A stretch of 64,000 nucleotides of DNA from BD1-7 clade bacterium (GCA_902705865.1 CACSIO010000012.1:620001-684000); one strand, 5' to 3'; counted from the first letter of the stretch, positions 45,514-56,616 are shown. Translations and numbers: made by a program. The notes: generated by a model not told the origin, from the letters alone.

Positions 45514-46371
45514 ATGGCTGCAATTTCTGCATCACTGGTTAAAGAGCTTCGTGATCGCACTGGCCTGGGCATGTTGGACTGCAAAAGAGCCCTGAAAGAC
45601 GCTGAAGGCGATATCGAAAAGGCAATTGATGAGTTGCGCAAGTCTTCAGGTATGAAGGCTGCTAAGAAAGCTGGTCGTGTTGCTGCTGAAGGTGTTGTTC
45701 TGGTTCGTGCTGCTGATGGATACGCGCAAGTTTTAGAAGTTAACAGTGAAACAGACTTCGTTGCTCGCGATGATAGTTTTAAAGCGTTCGCTGGCGCAGT
45801 TGCTGATAAAGCATTTGCTGACCGTACAACTGACGTTGCTGCTGTTATGGCGGGTGATCTTGAAAATTCTCGTGAAGCACTGGTTCAAAAGATCGGTGAA
45901 AACATCAGCCCTCGTCGTATTGGTGAGTTGACCAGCGAAACTGTTGGTTCTTATGTTCATGGTAATGAACGTATTGCTGTGTTGGTAGCCCTGAAAGGCG
46001 GTGATCAAGAGCTGGCTAAAGACGTTGCTATGCACATTGCTGCGGTTAATCCTCAGTTTGTTGCACCAGAAAATGTCTCTGAAGAAGTTATCGCTAAAGA
46101 GTCTGATATTATCAAGGCGCAGCCAGATATGGCGGGTAAGCCAGAGAATATCGTTGATAAGATGATTCAAGGTCGTATCAAGAAATTCTTGTCTGAAATC
46201 AGCCTGACTGAGCAAGCATTCGTTAAGAACCCTGAGCTGACAGTCGGCAAATTGGTTAAAGATGCTGGCGCTGAGATTGTTGATTTTGTCCGTTTTGAAG
46301 TCGGTGACGGCATCGAGAAGGAAGAAAAAGACTTTGCCACTGAAGTTGCTGAGCAGCTGGCAGGTAAATAA
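45514..46371 (+). CDS. tsf: Elongation factor Ts
   Basis: 285 aa. ATG 45514 follows GAGGA; the frame extends to 45445 only through the rpsB attenuator. The N-terminal UBA-like region has [16 protein letters not shown], the [13 protein letters not shown] segment contacts EF-Tu. It recycles EF-Tu-GDP. Usual length for gammaproteobacteria. Confidence 0.96.
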   Translation: MAAISASLVKELRDRTGLGMLDCKRALKDAEGDIEKAIDELRKSSGMKAAKKAGRVAAEGVVLVRAADGYAQVLEVNSETDFVARDDSFKAFAGAVADKAFADRTTDVAAVMAGDLENSREALVQKIGENISPRRIGELTSETVGSYVHGNERIAVLVALKGGDQELAKDVAMHIAAVNPQFVAPENVSEEVIAKESDIIKAQPDMAGKPENIVDKMIQGRIKKFLSEISLTEQAFVKNPELTVGKLVKDAGAEIVDFVRFEVGDGIEKEEKDFATEVAEQLAGK

Positions 46372-46378
46372 CTTTCAG

Positions 46379-46403
46379 GCGCAGTCGATGACCTCGACTG
46401 CGC
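46379..46403 (+). other. Perfect hairpin between tsf and pyrH without T run
   Basis: GCGCAGTCGA (46379-46388) / TCGACTGCGC (46394-46403), 10 bp with TGACC loop, seven bases after the tsf stop. No U tract follows, so it may protect the rpsB-tsf 3' end or be a processing site. Confidence 0.6.
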
Positions 46404-46592
46404 TATGATCTGATGGCTCGTAGGGGGTGCTATATGGCAAAACTTGCGGGCCATTTGTGTAATCTGTAGGCGGAATTTCCGTTTGCATTGTCGGTTTTAT
46501 TTGCATTACTCGAGCCCTCTAACGGCTACAATGTCGGGTAATTCAAATAAGTCTGTAAGTTTTCCAGTGCGTCTGGAGTCGAGGAGAGCGTC

Positions 46593-47309
46593 ATGCCTGA
46601 TAAAAAATACAAGCGTATCCTGCTGAAATTGAGTGGTGAGGCGTTAATGGGGGAGCTTGGCTTCGGTATTGATCCTAAAGTGCTCGACCGTATGGCCCTT
46701 GAAGTTGGGCAGTTGATTGGTATTGGAGTACAGGTAGGTCTGGTAATTGGTGGTGGTAACCTGTTTCGTGGCGCTGAGTTGAATGCGGCAGGCTTGGATC
46801 GCGTGACCGGTGACCATATGGGGATGCTGGCAACCGTTATGAATGCGTTGGCAATGCGTGATGCACTTGAGCGAGCTAACATATCCACTAAAGTTATGTC
46901 AGCGATTCCTATGAGTGGTGTTACTGATCATTACGATCGTCGTAAAGCACTGCGTTCGTTGGCAGGTGGTGATGTAGTGATTTTCTCTGCGGGTACCGGG
47001 AATCCGTTTTTCACTACAGATTCAGCGGCCAGTTTGCGTGGTATAGAAATTGATGCAGATTTGGTGTTGAAAGCGACGAAGGTGGATGGCATTTACGATT
47101 CTGACCCTAAGAAAAACCCGGATGCTAAAAAGTTCGAGTCGATTTCCTTTGATGAGGCGTTGGATTTGAAGCTGGGCGTGATGGATTTGACCGCGATCTG
47201 TTTGTTGCGGGATCACGGCGTGCCATTACGTGTATTCGAGATGGAGCAAAAAGGTGCTTTGCTCAACATCGTTATGGGGCATGAAGAGGGTACGCTGGTA
47301 CACTCTTGA
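46593..47309 (+). CDS. pyrH: UMP kinase
   Basis: 238 aa amino-acid-kinase-fold enzyme phosphorylating UMP to UDP. N-terminal [21 protein letters not shown] and the nucleotide-site [13 protein letters not shown] are present. Conserved place between tsf and frr. GAGGAGAG lies before the ATG. Confidence 0.95.
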   Translation: MPDKKYKRILLKLSGEALMGELGFGIDPKVLDRMALEVGQLIGIGVQVGLVIGGGNLFRGAELNAAGLDRVTGDHMGMLATVMNALAMRDALERANISTKVMSAIPMSGVTDHYDRRKALRSLAGGDVVIFSAGTGNPFFTTDSAASLRGIEIDADLVLKATKVDGIYDSDPKKNPDAKKFESISFDEALDLKLGVMDLTAICLLRDHGVPLRVFEMEQKGALLNIVMGHEEGTLVHS

Positions 47310-47552
47310 TTTGCTGCATGTCGTTGATGCATAACGTAGTTCTCAGTGGCTTTCGATGTTTTTTGTGTTATAAGGGCATCTAAAGTTTCGCTGTAAGCGG
47401 ATCGTTATACGGTCTGTGTTGTAGTGTTAGAAAAATTCTTATCCGCCTGTTGGGCGGTGTTAGTTATCGTAGTGCTTAGTGATGCTGGGGCTTGAAAAAT
47501 CTCAGGTGCGGAGAGTACTACTGGTCTGCAAGAAATAGTTGGGGTATAGATT

Positions 47553-48110
47553 GTGATAGACGAGATCAAACTAGAAGCTGAAACCCGTATGGAAAAAAGT
47601 CTGGAAGCACTCCAGACTGCGTTTAACAAAATCAGAACCGGTCGTGCCCATCCGAGTATTCTCGATTCTGTTCAGGTTGACTACTATGGATCCCCTACGG
47701 CGCTCAATCAGGTAGCGAACATAGGGGTTGACGATGCGCGCACGCTCACCGTTACTCCGTGGGAAGCCAAGATGGTTCCGGAAGTTGAGAAAGCGATTAT
47801 GAAATCAGACTTGGGTCTCAACCCGTCGACGGCCGGTAACGTTATTCGTGTGCCAATGCCAATGCTGACTGAAGAAACTCGTAAAGGTTATATTCGCCAG
47901 GCGAAAAATGAAGCAGAAGGTGGTCGTGTGTCGGTTCGAAATGCACGTCGTGATGCCAATGCGCAGTTGAAAGATCTAATCAAAAGTAAAGATATCAGTG
48001 AAGATGAAGAGCGTAAGGCCCAAGACGACGTTCAGAAGCTGACTGATAAGTACGTTTCTGAAGTTGAAAAGCTACTGCAAGTTAAAGAAACCGATTTGAT
48101 GGAAATCTAA
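47553..48110 (+). CDS. frr: Ribosome recycling factor
   Basis: 185 aa, exactly the usual length. Starts with GTG 47553 after a GGGG-containing leader (weak ribosome site). Signature segments: [13 protein letters not shown] and [14 protein letters not shown]. It splits post-termination ribosomes with EF-G. The 243-base gap before it may hold a separate promoter, with a CCGCC/GGCGG dyad near 47442. Confidence 0.95.
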   Translation: MIDEIKLEAETRMEKSLEALQTAFNKIRTGRAHPSILDSVQVDYYGSPTALNQVANIGVDDARTLTVTPWEAKMVPEVEKAIMKSDLGLNPSTAGNVIRVPMPMLTEETRKGYIRQAKNEAEGGRVSVRNARRDANAQLKDLIKSKDISEDEERKAQDDVQKLTDKYVSEVEKLLQVKETDLMEI

Positions 48111-48132
48111 GTCGATTTGATCAGTTGTTTCT

Positions 48133-48864
48133 ATGTCAAATACAGTACTTAAGTGTCCTCAGCACCTTGCTATCGTTATGGATGGCAATGGTCGCTGGGC
48201 AAAAAAACGTCGTCTTCCTGCTGCTGCTGGCCACAAGGTCGGTGTAGAGACAGTGCGTAAGGTTCTTCGTGCCAGTCGTGAACTTGGCATAAAACACCTT
48301 ACCTTGTTTGCGTTTTCGAGTGAAAATTGGCGCCGCCCGGAGTTAGAAGTTCGGGCGTTAATGTCGCTTTTTTCATCTTATCTTGATAACGAAATTGAAG
48401 AGCTGGCCAGTGAGGCTGTGCGTGTTCGTTTTATCGGGCGACGTGATCGTTTTTCGAAGTCTTTGCTCAAAAAAATTGAATTCGCTGAATCCGAAACGGC
48501 TAGTAATAGCGCGTTTACATTAACCTTGGCTGTCGACTATGGCGGTCAGTGGGATATTGCTAATGCGGCACGGCAACTGGCCTCAGAGGTTGCTGCTGGT
48601 ACATTGGCTGTGAATGATATTGATGAGGATCGCCTAGATGCCTTGGTGAGCTTGTCAGATTTGCCGGCCCCGGATCTTATGATTAGAACGAGTGGGGAGC
48701 ACCGGATCAGTAATTACCTGCTTTGGCAGCTTGCCTACAGTGAATTCTATTTCACTGATGTGCTCTGGCCTGATTTTGGCCGAGACGATCTTGTTGCAGC
48801 AATTCAAGACTATACCACCCGAGATCGCCGCTATGGCGGTCGAAACGAGACCAATAATGCTTAA
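48133..48864 (+). CDS. uppS: Undecaprenyl diphosphate synthase
   Basis: 243 aa cis-prenyltransferase that builds the C55 carrier for peptidoglycan and O-antigen. HLAIVMDGNGRWAKKR holds the catalytic Asp; FSSENWRRP and LMIRTSGEHRISNYLLWQ are the family motifs. Its stop overlaps the cdsA start. Confidence 0.95.
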   Translation: MSNTVLKCPQHLAIVMDGNGRWAKKRRLPAAAGHKVGVETVRKVLRASRELGIKHLTLFAFSSENWRRPELEVRALMSLFSSYLDNEIEELASEAVRVRFIGRRDRFSKSLLKKIEFAESETASNSAFTLTLAVDYGGQWDIANAARQLASEVAAGTLAVNDIDEDRLDALVSLSDLPAPDLMIRTSGEHRISNYLLWQLAYSEFYFTDVLWPDFGRDDLVAAIQDYTTRDRRYGGRNETNNA

Positions 48865-49696
48865 ACAGCGTGTGATCACCGCCATCGTGCTGGTGACCTT
48901 TATTCTGGCGGCTCTCTTTTTGTTGCCAACACATCTTTTTCAACTGTTAATTGCTGCCGGATTTATGCTTGGTGGTTGGGAATGGGCGAGAATGTCTGGC
49001 CTTACGAGTCATGTCGGTCGGGCCGTTTACGCTGTTATGGTGCTCGGGCTGAGTTTGATGCTGCTGCAATATACCGGTATTTGGGATGGTTCTGTTGATT
49101 TGCTCAAGCTGCGTGATGCTATGGGCGCGGCGTGTTTGTTTTGGTCTATTGCCTTGTTGTGGGTGATGGGTTATCCCGGTAGTGCAGGATTCTGGGGCGC
49201 GCCTTGGGTGCGTCTCATTATGGGTTTCATCATTATATGTAGTCCGGTTGCAGCGCTTAGTTATCTTGTGTCGTTGAATGATGGTCGCTGGTTCTTTATT
49301 TACTTAGTGGGTGTTGTTGCTTCTGCGGATATCGGTGCGTACTTTGCTGGAAAACAGTTTGGTAAATCGAAGCTGGCGCCTAAGGTGAGTCCGGGTAAAT
49401 CTTGGGCGGGTTTTTGGGGCGGTATGGCCTCGTCTGCCATTTTTTCGTTTGTTTGCGGGCAGGCATTCAATGTCGTTGGTTTAGCGCCAATGGCGTTGGT
49501 TGCGGTTACGGCAATTACATTTCTCGCCTCTGTGTTAGGTGATTTGGTAGAAAGTATGGTTAAACGCCATTCTGGTATCAAAGACAGCAGTCAGCTGTTG
49601 CCGGGGCATGGTGGCATTATGGATAGAATTGATAGTGTGAGCGCTGCAGCACCTGTTTTTGTTTTGCTATCCATTTTGTTGCAGGTGGGTTCTTGA
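48857..49696 (+). CDS. cdsA: Phosphatidate cytidylyltransferase
   Basis: 279 aa from ATG 48857 ([12 protein letters not shown]), whose ATGCTTAA overlaps the uppS stop; a longer frame back to 48692 lies inside uppS. About eight TM helices. The CDP-alcohol signature is near the C-terminus: [13 protein letters not shown] followed by [12 protein letters not shown]. It makes CDP-diacylglycerol for all phospholipids. Confidence 0.94.
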   Translation: MLKQRVITAIVLVTFILAALFLLPTHLFQLLIAAGFMLGGWEWARMSGLTSHVGRAVYAVMVLGLSLMLLQYTGIWDGSVDLLKLRDAMGAACLFWSIALLWVMGYPGSAGFWGAPWVRLIMGFIIICSPVAALSYLVSLNDGRWFFIYLVGVVASADIGAYFAGKQFGKSKLAPKVSPGKSWAGFWGGMASSAIFSFVCGQAFNVVGLAPMALVAVTAITFLASVLGDLVESMVKRHSGIKDSSQLLPGHGGIMDRIDSVSAAAPVFVLLSILLQVGS

Positions 49697-50862
49697 TGCA
49701 GCAAGTAACTGTTTTAGGCGCAACCGGATCTATTGGTGTCAGTACGCTCGATGTTATCCGTCGGCATCCTGACAAGTATTCGGTGTTTGCGGTAACTGCG
49801 AATAGTCGCGTTGATGAGTTATATCAGCAGTGTGTTGAGTTTCAGCCGGTGTATGCGGTTGTGGCCAGTGCTTCTCAGGCGCAAGCGCTTCAGTCCAGGT
49901 GCGTGCAGCAAGGCTTGCAAACAGAAGTGCTTAATGGCGAAGAAGGTCTTTGTCAGGCTGCTAAGGCGCCGGAAGTCGATGTTGTGATGGCTGCTATCGT
50001 CGGCGCTGCAGGGTTGGAGCCTACCTTGGCGGCAGTTTCAGCGGGCAAGAAGGTATTGCTGGCGAATAAAGAAAGCCTAGTGATGGCCGGTGCTTTATTT
50101 ATCGATTGTGTTAGGCGTGCAGGTGCAACTCTGTTGCCGATTGATAGCGAGCACAATGCGATGTTTCAGTGTTTGCCTGTCACGCATGGTAATGGGCTTT
50201 CGAATGTAGGTGTTCGAAAATTGCTGTTGACCGGTTCTGGTGGGCCTTTCCGTACTTTGCCACTCGATCAATTTGATGCTGTAACGCCGGAGCAAGCCTG
50301 TGCGCACCCTAATTGGTCGATGGGGCAAAAAATATCGGTTGATTCGGCAACCATGATGAACAAGGGTCTTGAGTTGATCGAGGCGTGCTGGTTGTTTGAT
50401 ACGACGCCGGAACAAATTGATGTTGTTATTCATAAGCAGAGCATAATCCACTCGCTGGTTCAGTATTCGGATGGTACGACGTTAGCGCAGATGGGAAATC
50501 CTGATATGCGAACACCTATCGCATACGGGTTGGCTTGGCCTGAACGCATTACTGCAGGAGTTGATGACCTCGATCTGGTGCAGATAGCGCAGCTGGATTT
50601 TGAGGCGCCGGATGAGCATCGTTTTCCTTGCCTGAGGCTGGCTCGTGAGGCATTCATCGCCGGAGGAACAGCACCTGCTATACTCAACGCCGCTAATGAG
50701 ATTGCCGTTGAGGCGTTTTTGCATCGCCGCGCATCTTTCTCGGATATTGCACGTATTAATGAGACTGTATTAAATAAGCTGGAAGTTTGGGAACCCAAGG
50801 ATCTAGGCGTTGTCCAAAAAGCGGATGCTTTAGCGCGTCAAACGGCTTTGTCACTGTTATAA
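49696..50862 (+). CDS. dxr: 1-deoxy-D-xylulose 5-phosphate reductoisomerase
   Basis: 388 aa. ATG 49696 overlaps the cdsA stop (TGATG). NADPH site GATGSIG at residues 8-14, metal-binding DSEHNAMFQ near 150, and [13 protein letters not shown]. Second step of the MEP isoprenoid route, supplying UppS nearby. Confidence 0.95.
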   Translation: MQQVTVLGATGSIGVSTLDVIRRHPDKYSVFAVTANSRVDELYQQCVEFQPVYAVVASASQAQALQSRCVQQGLQTEVLNGEEGLCQAAKAPEVDVVMAAIVGAAGLEPTLAAVSAGKKVLLANKESLVMAGALFIDCVRRAGATLLPIDSEHNAMFQCLPVTHGNGLSNVGVRKLLLTGSGGPFRTLPLDQFDAVTPEQACAHPNWSMGQKISVDSATMMNKGLELIEACWLFDTTPEQIDVVIHKQSIIHSLVQYSDGTTLAQMGNPDMRTPIAYGLAWPERITAGVDDLDLVQIAQLDFEAPDEHRFPCLRLAREAFIAGGTAPAILNAANEIAVEAFLHRRASFSDIARINETVLNKLEVWEPKDLGVVQKADALARQTALSLL

Positions 50863-50880
50863 CACTGATTATAAGAAAAT

Positions 50881-52236
50881 ATGGAAATACTTCAGCAGGT
50901 TGTAGTCATGCTGGTTACTCTTGGGGTGCTGATATCATTCCATGAGTACGGCCATTTCTGGGTAGCAAGGCGCTGCGGCGTCAAAGTGCTTAGATTTTCT
51001 ATTGGTTTTGGCAAACCGTTTTTTACCCGTACAGACAAACACGGCACGGAATTCGCGTTGGCTGCGATTCCGCTCGGTGGTTATGTGAAAATGCTTGATG
51101 AGCGCGAAGGGGATGTCGCGCCAGAAGAGCGGCATTTTGCGTTTAATAATAAGCCCGTTGGGCAACGTATTGCTATTGTTAGTGCTGGGCCTATTGCTAA
51201 TTTCTTATTGGCTATTTTGGTTTATTGGTTTGTGTTTCTGCAGGGCACCACACATTTGGCGCCGGTTGTTTATGGTGTGTCGCCAGGCTCGATTGCCGCA
51301 GAGGCCGGGCTTAAGCCTGGGCAGGAAATCGTTAGTGTTGATGGTGCGCAGACAGCTAGCGCAGAATCCGTTTTGATGAATTTGCTGGATCATATTGGTA
51401 CAACGGGTGATATCAATCTGTTAGTGCGTAGCGACAACGCTGTTGATAGTCAGCGGATTTCATTGCCCGTGAATCAGTGGCTAAGCGATCAGCATGGTGA
51501 GGTTGATACCCTCGGCTCCCTCGGATTTCATTTTTATCGGCCTGAAATAAAGCCAATTATTGCTGAAGTGTTGTCGGGTTCTGCCGCTGAGGCGGCCGGG
51601 CTAAAGGCCGGTGATGAGCTGTTGAGTGCTGATGGTCAAACGATGGCAGGTTGGCGCGACTGGGTAGATGTTATTCAGCAGCATGCAGGTATGCCTATGG
51701 CCGTTGAATATCTACGTGATGATCGGGTGGCTCAGACAACGCTCAAGCCTGAAGCAGTTAATCGGAACGGTAAAACCGTTGGTCTGGTCGGAATTCGTGT
51801 TGATGTGCCGGAGATTCCAGCATCGTTACTGCGTAGGGCACAATACAATGTGTTAAGTGCTTGGTTGCCAGCAGCAGATCGTACGTGGAAAACGGCTGTT
51901 TTCAGTCTGACTTCCTTGATGAAGATGGCCTCAGGACAGATTTCCTATAAGCAGCTCAGTGGTCCGATTAGCATCGCCAAGGTTGCCAATGACTCGGTAA
52001 AATCCGGTATCTTCCGATATCTGAGTCTGTTAGCATTGCTAAGCGTAAGCCTTGGAGTACTTAATCTTTTGCCTATCCCTGTTTTGGATGGCGGCCACAT
52101 ATTTTTCTATTTGATTGAGTGGGTTAAGGGATCTCCTGTTTCTGAGAAGATTCAGTTGTTCGCGTATCAATTCGGTTTGGCCATTGTTTTGGCGGTGATG
52201 GTTTTAGCTGTTGTTAACGATATTAGCCGCCTCTAG
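50881..52236 (+). CDS. rseP: Site-2 zinc protease RseP
   Basis: 451 aa inner-membrane protease that cuts RseA to release sigma-E. HEYGH (active site) at about residue 21, two PDZ domains (about 115-200 and 205-290), and the second zinc ligand in NLLPIPVLDGGH. Four TM helices. Conserved between dxr and bamA. Confidence 0.95.
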   Translation: MEILQQVVVMLVTLGVLISFHEYGHFWVARRCGVKVLRFSIGFGKPFFTRTDKHGTEFALAAIPLGGYVKMLDEREGDVAPEERHFAFNNKPVGQRIAIVSAGPIANFLLAILVYWFVFLQGTTHLAPVVYGVSPGSIAAEAGLKPGQEIVSVDGAQTASAESVLMNLLDHIGTTGDINLLVRSDNAVDSQRISLPVNQWLSDQHGEVDTLGSLGFHFYRPEIKPIIAEVLSGSAAEAAGLKAGDELLSADGQTMAGWRDWVDVIQQHAGMPMAVEYLRDDRVAQTTLKPEAVNRNGKTVGLVGIRVDVPEIPASLLRRAQYNVLSAWLPAADRTWKTAVFSLTSLMKMASGQISYKQLSGPISIAKVANDSVKSGIFRYLSLLALLSVSLGVLNLLPIPVLDGGHIFFYLIEWVKGSPVSEKIQLFAYQFGLAIVLAVMVLAVVNDISRL

Positions 52237-52363
52237 ATACATGGGTTATCTGTTGTCGACATCGCATCGATAGTTGGCGATAATTTTTCCCATTGTATTG
52301 AATTTTGACTATAACAAAACTCGCATTTAGCGAAGTACATAATTAGTACGGTAATAATAATTA

Positions 52364-54946
52364 ATGTTTAAGCGATTTTTTGCCGTCGTTCTTTTGTTGG
52401 TTTATTCGTCACTGGTTTTCGCAAAAGACGGCTTCACTATATCTGACATACGCATCGAGGGGTTGCAACGTATCCCCGCCGGTAGCGTTTTTGCCAGCCT
52501 GCCCTTCAATATTAACGATGAGGCGTCCCCCGAGCTTATTAATGAAGCTATTAATGTGCTCTTCCGTTCGGGCAATTTCAATGATGTTGAAATGGGTCGT
52601 GACGGAGATGTACTGGTCGTGCGTCTCAGTGAGCGTCCATCTATTGCATCGATCGATATTGAAGGCAACAAAGCCATTAAATCAGAAGATTTATTGGAGG
52701 GCCTTAATCGTTCAGGTCTCTCTGAGGGGCGGGTTTTCAAACGCGCGACTCTTGAAGGCATTCGTTTGGAGCTCCAAAGACAGTACGTCGCTCAAGGTCG
52801 TTATGATGCAACCATTGTTGCTGAAATCGAACAACTGCCACGTAATCGTGTAGCAGTACATATTGATGTCAATGAAGGAACTGTAGCGAAAGTTAAACAT
52901 ATGAATATCGTTGGCGCGGAAGCTTACCGTACTAGTGATTTGCTTGAGCTACTTGAAATTCATCCGTCAGGCCTTTTGTCGCTAATAAAGGGTGATGACA
53001 AATATTCTCGTGAACGATTACGGGGTGATCTCGAACGTTTAGAATCCTTCTACCGCGATCGCGGCTATCTGAAGTTTAATATCGATTCTACACAGGTTGC
53101 GCTAAGCCCTGAGCGTGATGCCGTGTTTATCACAATCAATGTCTCAGAAGGTGATATCTATACCATCAGTGACGTGAAACTCTCTGGTGAAATCATTTTG
53201 CCTGAGCCAGTAGTGCGTAGCTTAATTCTGGTTGGTCCTAAAAGTGTTTATTCACAAGGCCTTGTTACGCAAACCGAAGAGCTTGTTGCCAAAGTGCTAG
53301 GTAATGATGGTTATACGTTTGCGAAAGTGCGTAGCTATCCAAAAGTTGATGAAGACGAAAAAACCGTCGAATTGACATTCTTTGTGGATCCGGGTAACCG
53401 AACCTATGTAAATCGTATTGAATTTACCGGTAACACCACAACGCAAGATGAAGTGTTGCGTCGCGAAATGCGCCAGATGGAAGCAGCGCCAGCGTCCGGC
53501 AACAAGGTTGAACAATCACGATTGCGTCTTGAACGTTTGGGTTTCTTTAAGTCGGTTGAATCCGAAATCGTTGAAGTGCCCGGGCAAGAAGATCTCGTTG
53601 ACGTAAAATACAATGTTGAAGAACAACACTCCGGTAGTATTGGTGCAAGTATTGGCTACGCTGATGGATCTGGTTTGGTACTGTCTGCCAACCTTCAGCA
53701 AAATAACTTCTTGGGTACGGGTAATCGCGTAGGTGTGTCGGTTACCAAAAATGACTATCAATTTGCAACCAATATCAGTTATACCGACCCTTACTACACG
53801 ATTGATGGGGTGTCGGCAGGATTCAGTGTTTTCTATCGTAAAACCGATTTTGAGCGACTTGGTGTTTCTGAATATTCAACTAACACGTTTGGTGGTGCTC
53901 TTAACTTCGGCTATCCCATCAGCGAAATTTCGCGCTTGGGTTTCGGTATAGGCTACGCCAATATTGATGTGACAACCGGTGTGTTTGCGCCTCAGGAAAT
54001 TGTTGGAAGTCCCGAACCCTTTGCGCCTAATTTTGATGAATACATTCAACGACAGTTCCGTGATGGTATTCCGGTTTTTCCTCCGCCAGTTGATGAGCAG
54101 TTGAGAAATATCGATGTACTATACGATCAAGGTATTAACCCTTTTGTTAATGCTGAGCGCGGCTTTATTGATGACCACGGCAGTCGTTACAACTCGTTTA
54201 CACTGAATGCGTCATGGCGTCAGTCGAAGCTAAACCGGGGGCTGTTGCCAACCGCAGGTTATTCGCAGAGTATTTCTGCCGAAGTCGGTATTCCGGGTAC
54301 TGATCTTGAGTACTACAAGCTCATCTATGATGGCCAAATTTATGTGCCGGTATTGCCTGAAGTATCTTTCCGCTTCCATGCGAAAATTGGGTATGGTGGT
54401 GGTTTTGGTAATACTAATGAATTACCGTTCTTTGAGAACTTCTTTGCTGGTGGTTTTGGCTCAGTTCGTGGTTTCGAGCGGGCAACTCTGGGACCTCGTG
54501 GTACTCCCGCTCAGGTCTATCAAACAAGTACGCCGTTTGATACGGCTGGTCAGCCTTCCGAGCCGGGACAGCTTGGTTATGTTTATGACCCAGACCTCGA
54601 AAAATTCGTGACACAAGAGCGAGCGAGCAGTACAAATTCATTTGGTGGTAACGTACTGGTTGAAGGTGGTGCAGAATTTATCTTCCCGGTATGGTTTATC
54701 AAAGATCGTCGGTCTTTACGTACCGTACTGTTTTTGGATGCCGGTAACGTGTTTGATTCGAACTGTGGATCAGGTCAGTTGAATTGTAACGATATTGATG
54801 TGACTCAGTTGAGGGCATCGGTCGGTTTGGGTTTGACCTGGATTAGTGCACTAGGCCCCTTGACTTTCAGTTTGGCGAAACCGTTTAATGATACACGCTT
54901 CGATGATACGAAAATATTCCAGTTCTCTATCGGAACCGGATTCTGA
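52364..54946 (+). CDS. bamA: Outer-membrane assembly factor BamA
   Basis: 860 aa. Signal peptide ending SSLVFA, five POTRA domains (about 23-420) and a 16-strand barrel ending in FSIGTGF with terminal Phe. The lid-loop VRGF motif is present (about residue 705). It is some 50 residues longer than E. coli BamA because of inserted extracellular loops rich in Pro/Gly. It inserts barrel proteins, with skp next. Confidence 0.95.
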   Translation: MFKRFFAVVLLLVYSSLVFAKDGFTISDIRIEGLQRIPAGSVFASLPFNINDEASPELINEAINVLFRSGNFNDVEMGRDGDVLVVRLSERPSIASIDIEGNKAIKSEDLLEGLNRSGLSEGRVFKRATLEGIRLELQRQYVAQGRYDATIVAEIEQLPRNRVAVHIDVNEGTVAKVKHMNIVGAEAYRTSDLLELLEIHPSGLLSLIKGDDKYSRERLRGDLERLESFYRDRGYLKFNIDSTQVALSPERDAVFITINVSEGDIYTISDVKLSGEIILPEPVVRSLILVGPKSVYSQGLVTQTEELVAKVLGNDGYTFAKVRSYPKVDEDEKTVELTFFVDPGNRTYVNRIEFTGNTTTQDEVLRREMRQMEAAPASGNKVEQSRLRLERLGFFKSVESEIVEVPGQEDLVDVKYNVEEQHSGSIGASIGYADGSGLVLSANLQQNNFLGTGNRVGVSVTKNDYQFATNISYTDPYYTIDGVSAGFSVFYRKTDFERLGVSEYSTNTFGGALNFGYPISEISRLGFGIGYANIDVTTGVFAPQEIVGSPEPFAPNFDEYIQRQFRDGIPVFPPPVDEQLRNIDVLYDQGINPFVNAERGFIDDHGSRYNSFTLNASWRQSKLNRGLLPTAGYSQSISAEVGIPGTDLEYYKLIYDGQIYVPVLPEVSFRFHAKIGYGGGFGNTNELPFFENFFAGGFGSVRGFERATLGPRGTPAQVYQTSTPFDTAGQPSEPGQLGYVYDPDLEKFVTQERASSTNSFGGNVLVEGGAEFIFPVWFIKDRRSLRTVLFLDAGNVFDSNCGSGQLNCNDIDVTQLRASVGLGLTWISALGPLTFSLAKPFNDTRFDDTKIFQFSIGTGF

Positions 54947-55008
54947 TAGCGTTTCTGAAACAATCTGAACGTAAAGTTACACGTTTAATTTTTTACAAAG
55001 GTAGGAAC

Positions 55009-55533
55009 ATGAAAAAGTTTTTTGTCGCTGCATTGCTAGCCAGTCTTTCAGTACTGAGCTTTGCTGAAGGGAAAATCGCAGTGGTTAACCTTCAAGAAGC
55101 CCTATTCAACACAGATGTTGCTCAGCAACGTCGTGAGCAGCTGGAAACAGATGTTGATTTCAAGAAAAGTGTCGATGAAGTTAAAGATATTCAAGAGCAA
55201 GGTCGTACGCTGCTAGAGAAGTTGCAGAAAGACGGTCAACTAATGGCTCCAGCAGAACGTCAGCAGATCGAAGCGAAAGTTAAAGGCAAGCAAGCAGACA
55301 TGGAGCATTTGGCGCGTAAAATCCAAGAAGCTCAGCAAGGCTTGATGCAGGGCTTGATGCTTGAAATGAACGATGGGATGCAAAAGTCTATTCAAGAATT
55401 GATCCAATCTGAAGGTATTGGTCTGTTATTGATGGCTAACCCACAAATCGTGCTTCATGCAGATACCAGCTTTGATATCACTGCGAAGCTGACTGATAAG
55501 TTGAACAAACAGTTTAAACCTAAGAAGAAATAA
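55009..55533 (+). CDS. skp: Periplasmic chaperone Skp (OmpH)
   Basis: 174 aa. Signal peptide (about 1-19, ending SFA), a beta core strand KIAVVNLQEAL, and a long Gln/Glu/Lys-rich coiled arm (about 60-130). AGGA precedes the ATG. Holds unfolded outer-membrane proteins for BamA. Standard length. Confidence 0.9.
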   Translation: MKKFFVAALLASLSVLSFAEGKIAVVNLQEALFNTDVAQQRREQLETDVDFKKSVDEVKDIQEQGRTLLEKLQKDGQLMAPAERQQIEAKVKGKQADMEHLARKIQEAQQGLMQGLMLEMNDGMQKSIQELIQSEGIGLLLMANPQIVLHADTSFDITAKLTDKLNKQFKPKKK

Positions 55534-55548
55534 CGCGGCCCAGCATTT

Positions 55549-56574
55549 ATGCAGTATACACTTGCTGAACTGGCCGATAGAGCTGGTCTTGAGTTACAAG
55601 GTGATGGCGCAAAAGTCATCACCAGTATTGCTCCGTTAAAAACGGCGGAGACGAATCAATTGAGTTTCCTTTCTTCACCAAAAATGGCGGCTGAGCTGAG
55701 CTCGACGTCTGCTGGTGCGGTTATTGTTAAGGCTGATTTGGCGCCTCTGTGCGACACGAACGTATTGATCAGCGATAACCCTTATCTGAGTTTTGCCAAA
55801 TTATCAGGTCTTTTTGACCAGTCTCCTGTTGCCAAGCCTGGTATTCATCAATCGGCGACGGTATCGAATTCCGCGAAAGTTGCTGTGAGTGCAAGTATTG
55901 GCGCGAATGCGGTAATTGGCGACGGTGTCATTATCGGCGAGCGAAGTGTTATCGGGGCTAATACAGTTGTCGATGATTACTGCGAAATTGGCGACGGTTG
56001 CCATATACATGCCAATGTAACTCTCTATCACCGTGTTGTGATGGGAGATGATGTGTGTGTGCACAGTGCAACTGTGATTGGGGGTGATGGGTTTGGGTTT
56101 GCGCCTGCACCGAAGGAAGCGCGAAAATGGCAGAAGATTCATCAACTCGGTGGCGTTCGTATTGGTAATAGGGTTGATATTGGTGCATGTACGAGTATTG
56201 ATCGTGGCACACTTGAAGATACTGTTCTCGAGGACGATGTCATTATTGATAATCAGGTGCATGTCGCCCACAACTGCGTGATAGGCCAAGGCAGTGCGTT
56301 GGCCGGTTGTGTTGGCCTAGCTGGCAGCTCAATCATCGGAAAGTTTTGTACGTTAGCTGGCGGCGTCGGTATTGCTGGCCATCTATCGATTTGTGATCAC
56401 GTGCATGTCACCGGCATGACGATGGTTACTAAGTCAATCACGGAGCCGGGTGCATACTCTTCTGGCACACCCATGATGCCGACCAGAGATTGGAAGCGCA
56501 GCGCGGTTCGTTTTGGTCAGCTCGACAAACTGCAAACACGTGTGAAAAAACTAGAAACAGATTCGGACAATTAG
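55549..56574 (+). CDS. lpxD: UDP-3-O-(3-hydroxyacyl)glucosamine N-acyltransferase
   Basis: 341 aa. N-terminal UDP-binding domain (about 1-100), then hexapeptide repeats forming a beta-helix (about 105-290), with the catalytic His in VAHNCVIG, and a C-terminal helix. Adds the N-linked acyl chain in lipid A synthesis. Fifteen bases after skp. Confidence 0.95.
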   Translation: MQYTLAELADRAGLELQGDGAKVITSIAPLKTAETNQLSFLSSPKMAAELSSTSAGAVIVKADLAPLCDTNVLISDNPYLSFAKLSGLFDQSPVAKPGIHQSATVSNSAKVAVSASIGANAVIGDGVIIGERSVIGANTVVDDYCEIGDGCHIHANVTLYHRVVMGDDVCVHSATVIGGDGFGFAPAPKEARKWQKIHQLGGVRIGNRVDIGACTSIDRGTLEDTVLEDDVIIDNQVHVAHNCVIGQGSALAGCVGLAGSSIIGKFCTLAGGVGIAGHLSICDHVHVTGMTMVTKSITEPGAYSSGTPMMPTRDWKRSAVRFGQLDKLQTRVKKLETDSDN

Positions 56575-56579
56575 TCTTT

Positions 56580-56616
56580 ATCACCCCGGTACAGTTGTTC
56601 AATGGTGCCGGGTGAT
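56580..56616 (+). other. Imperfect stem-loop between lpxD and fabZ
   Basis: ATCACCCCGGTAC (56580-56592) pairs with GGTGCCGGGTGAT (56604-56616) apart from a bulge and a G-T pair; no T run follows. It may be a decayed terminator or stabilising hairpin. Confidence 0.45.
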
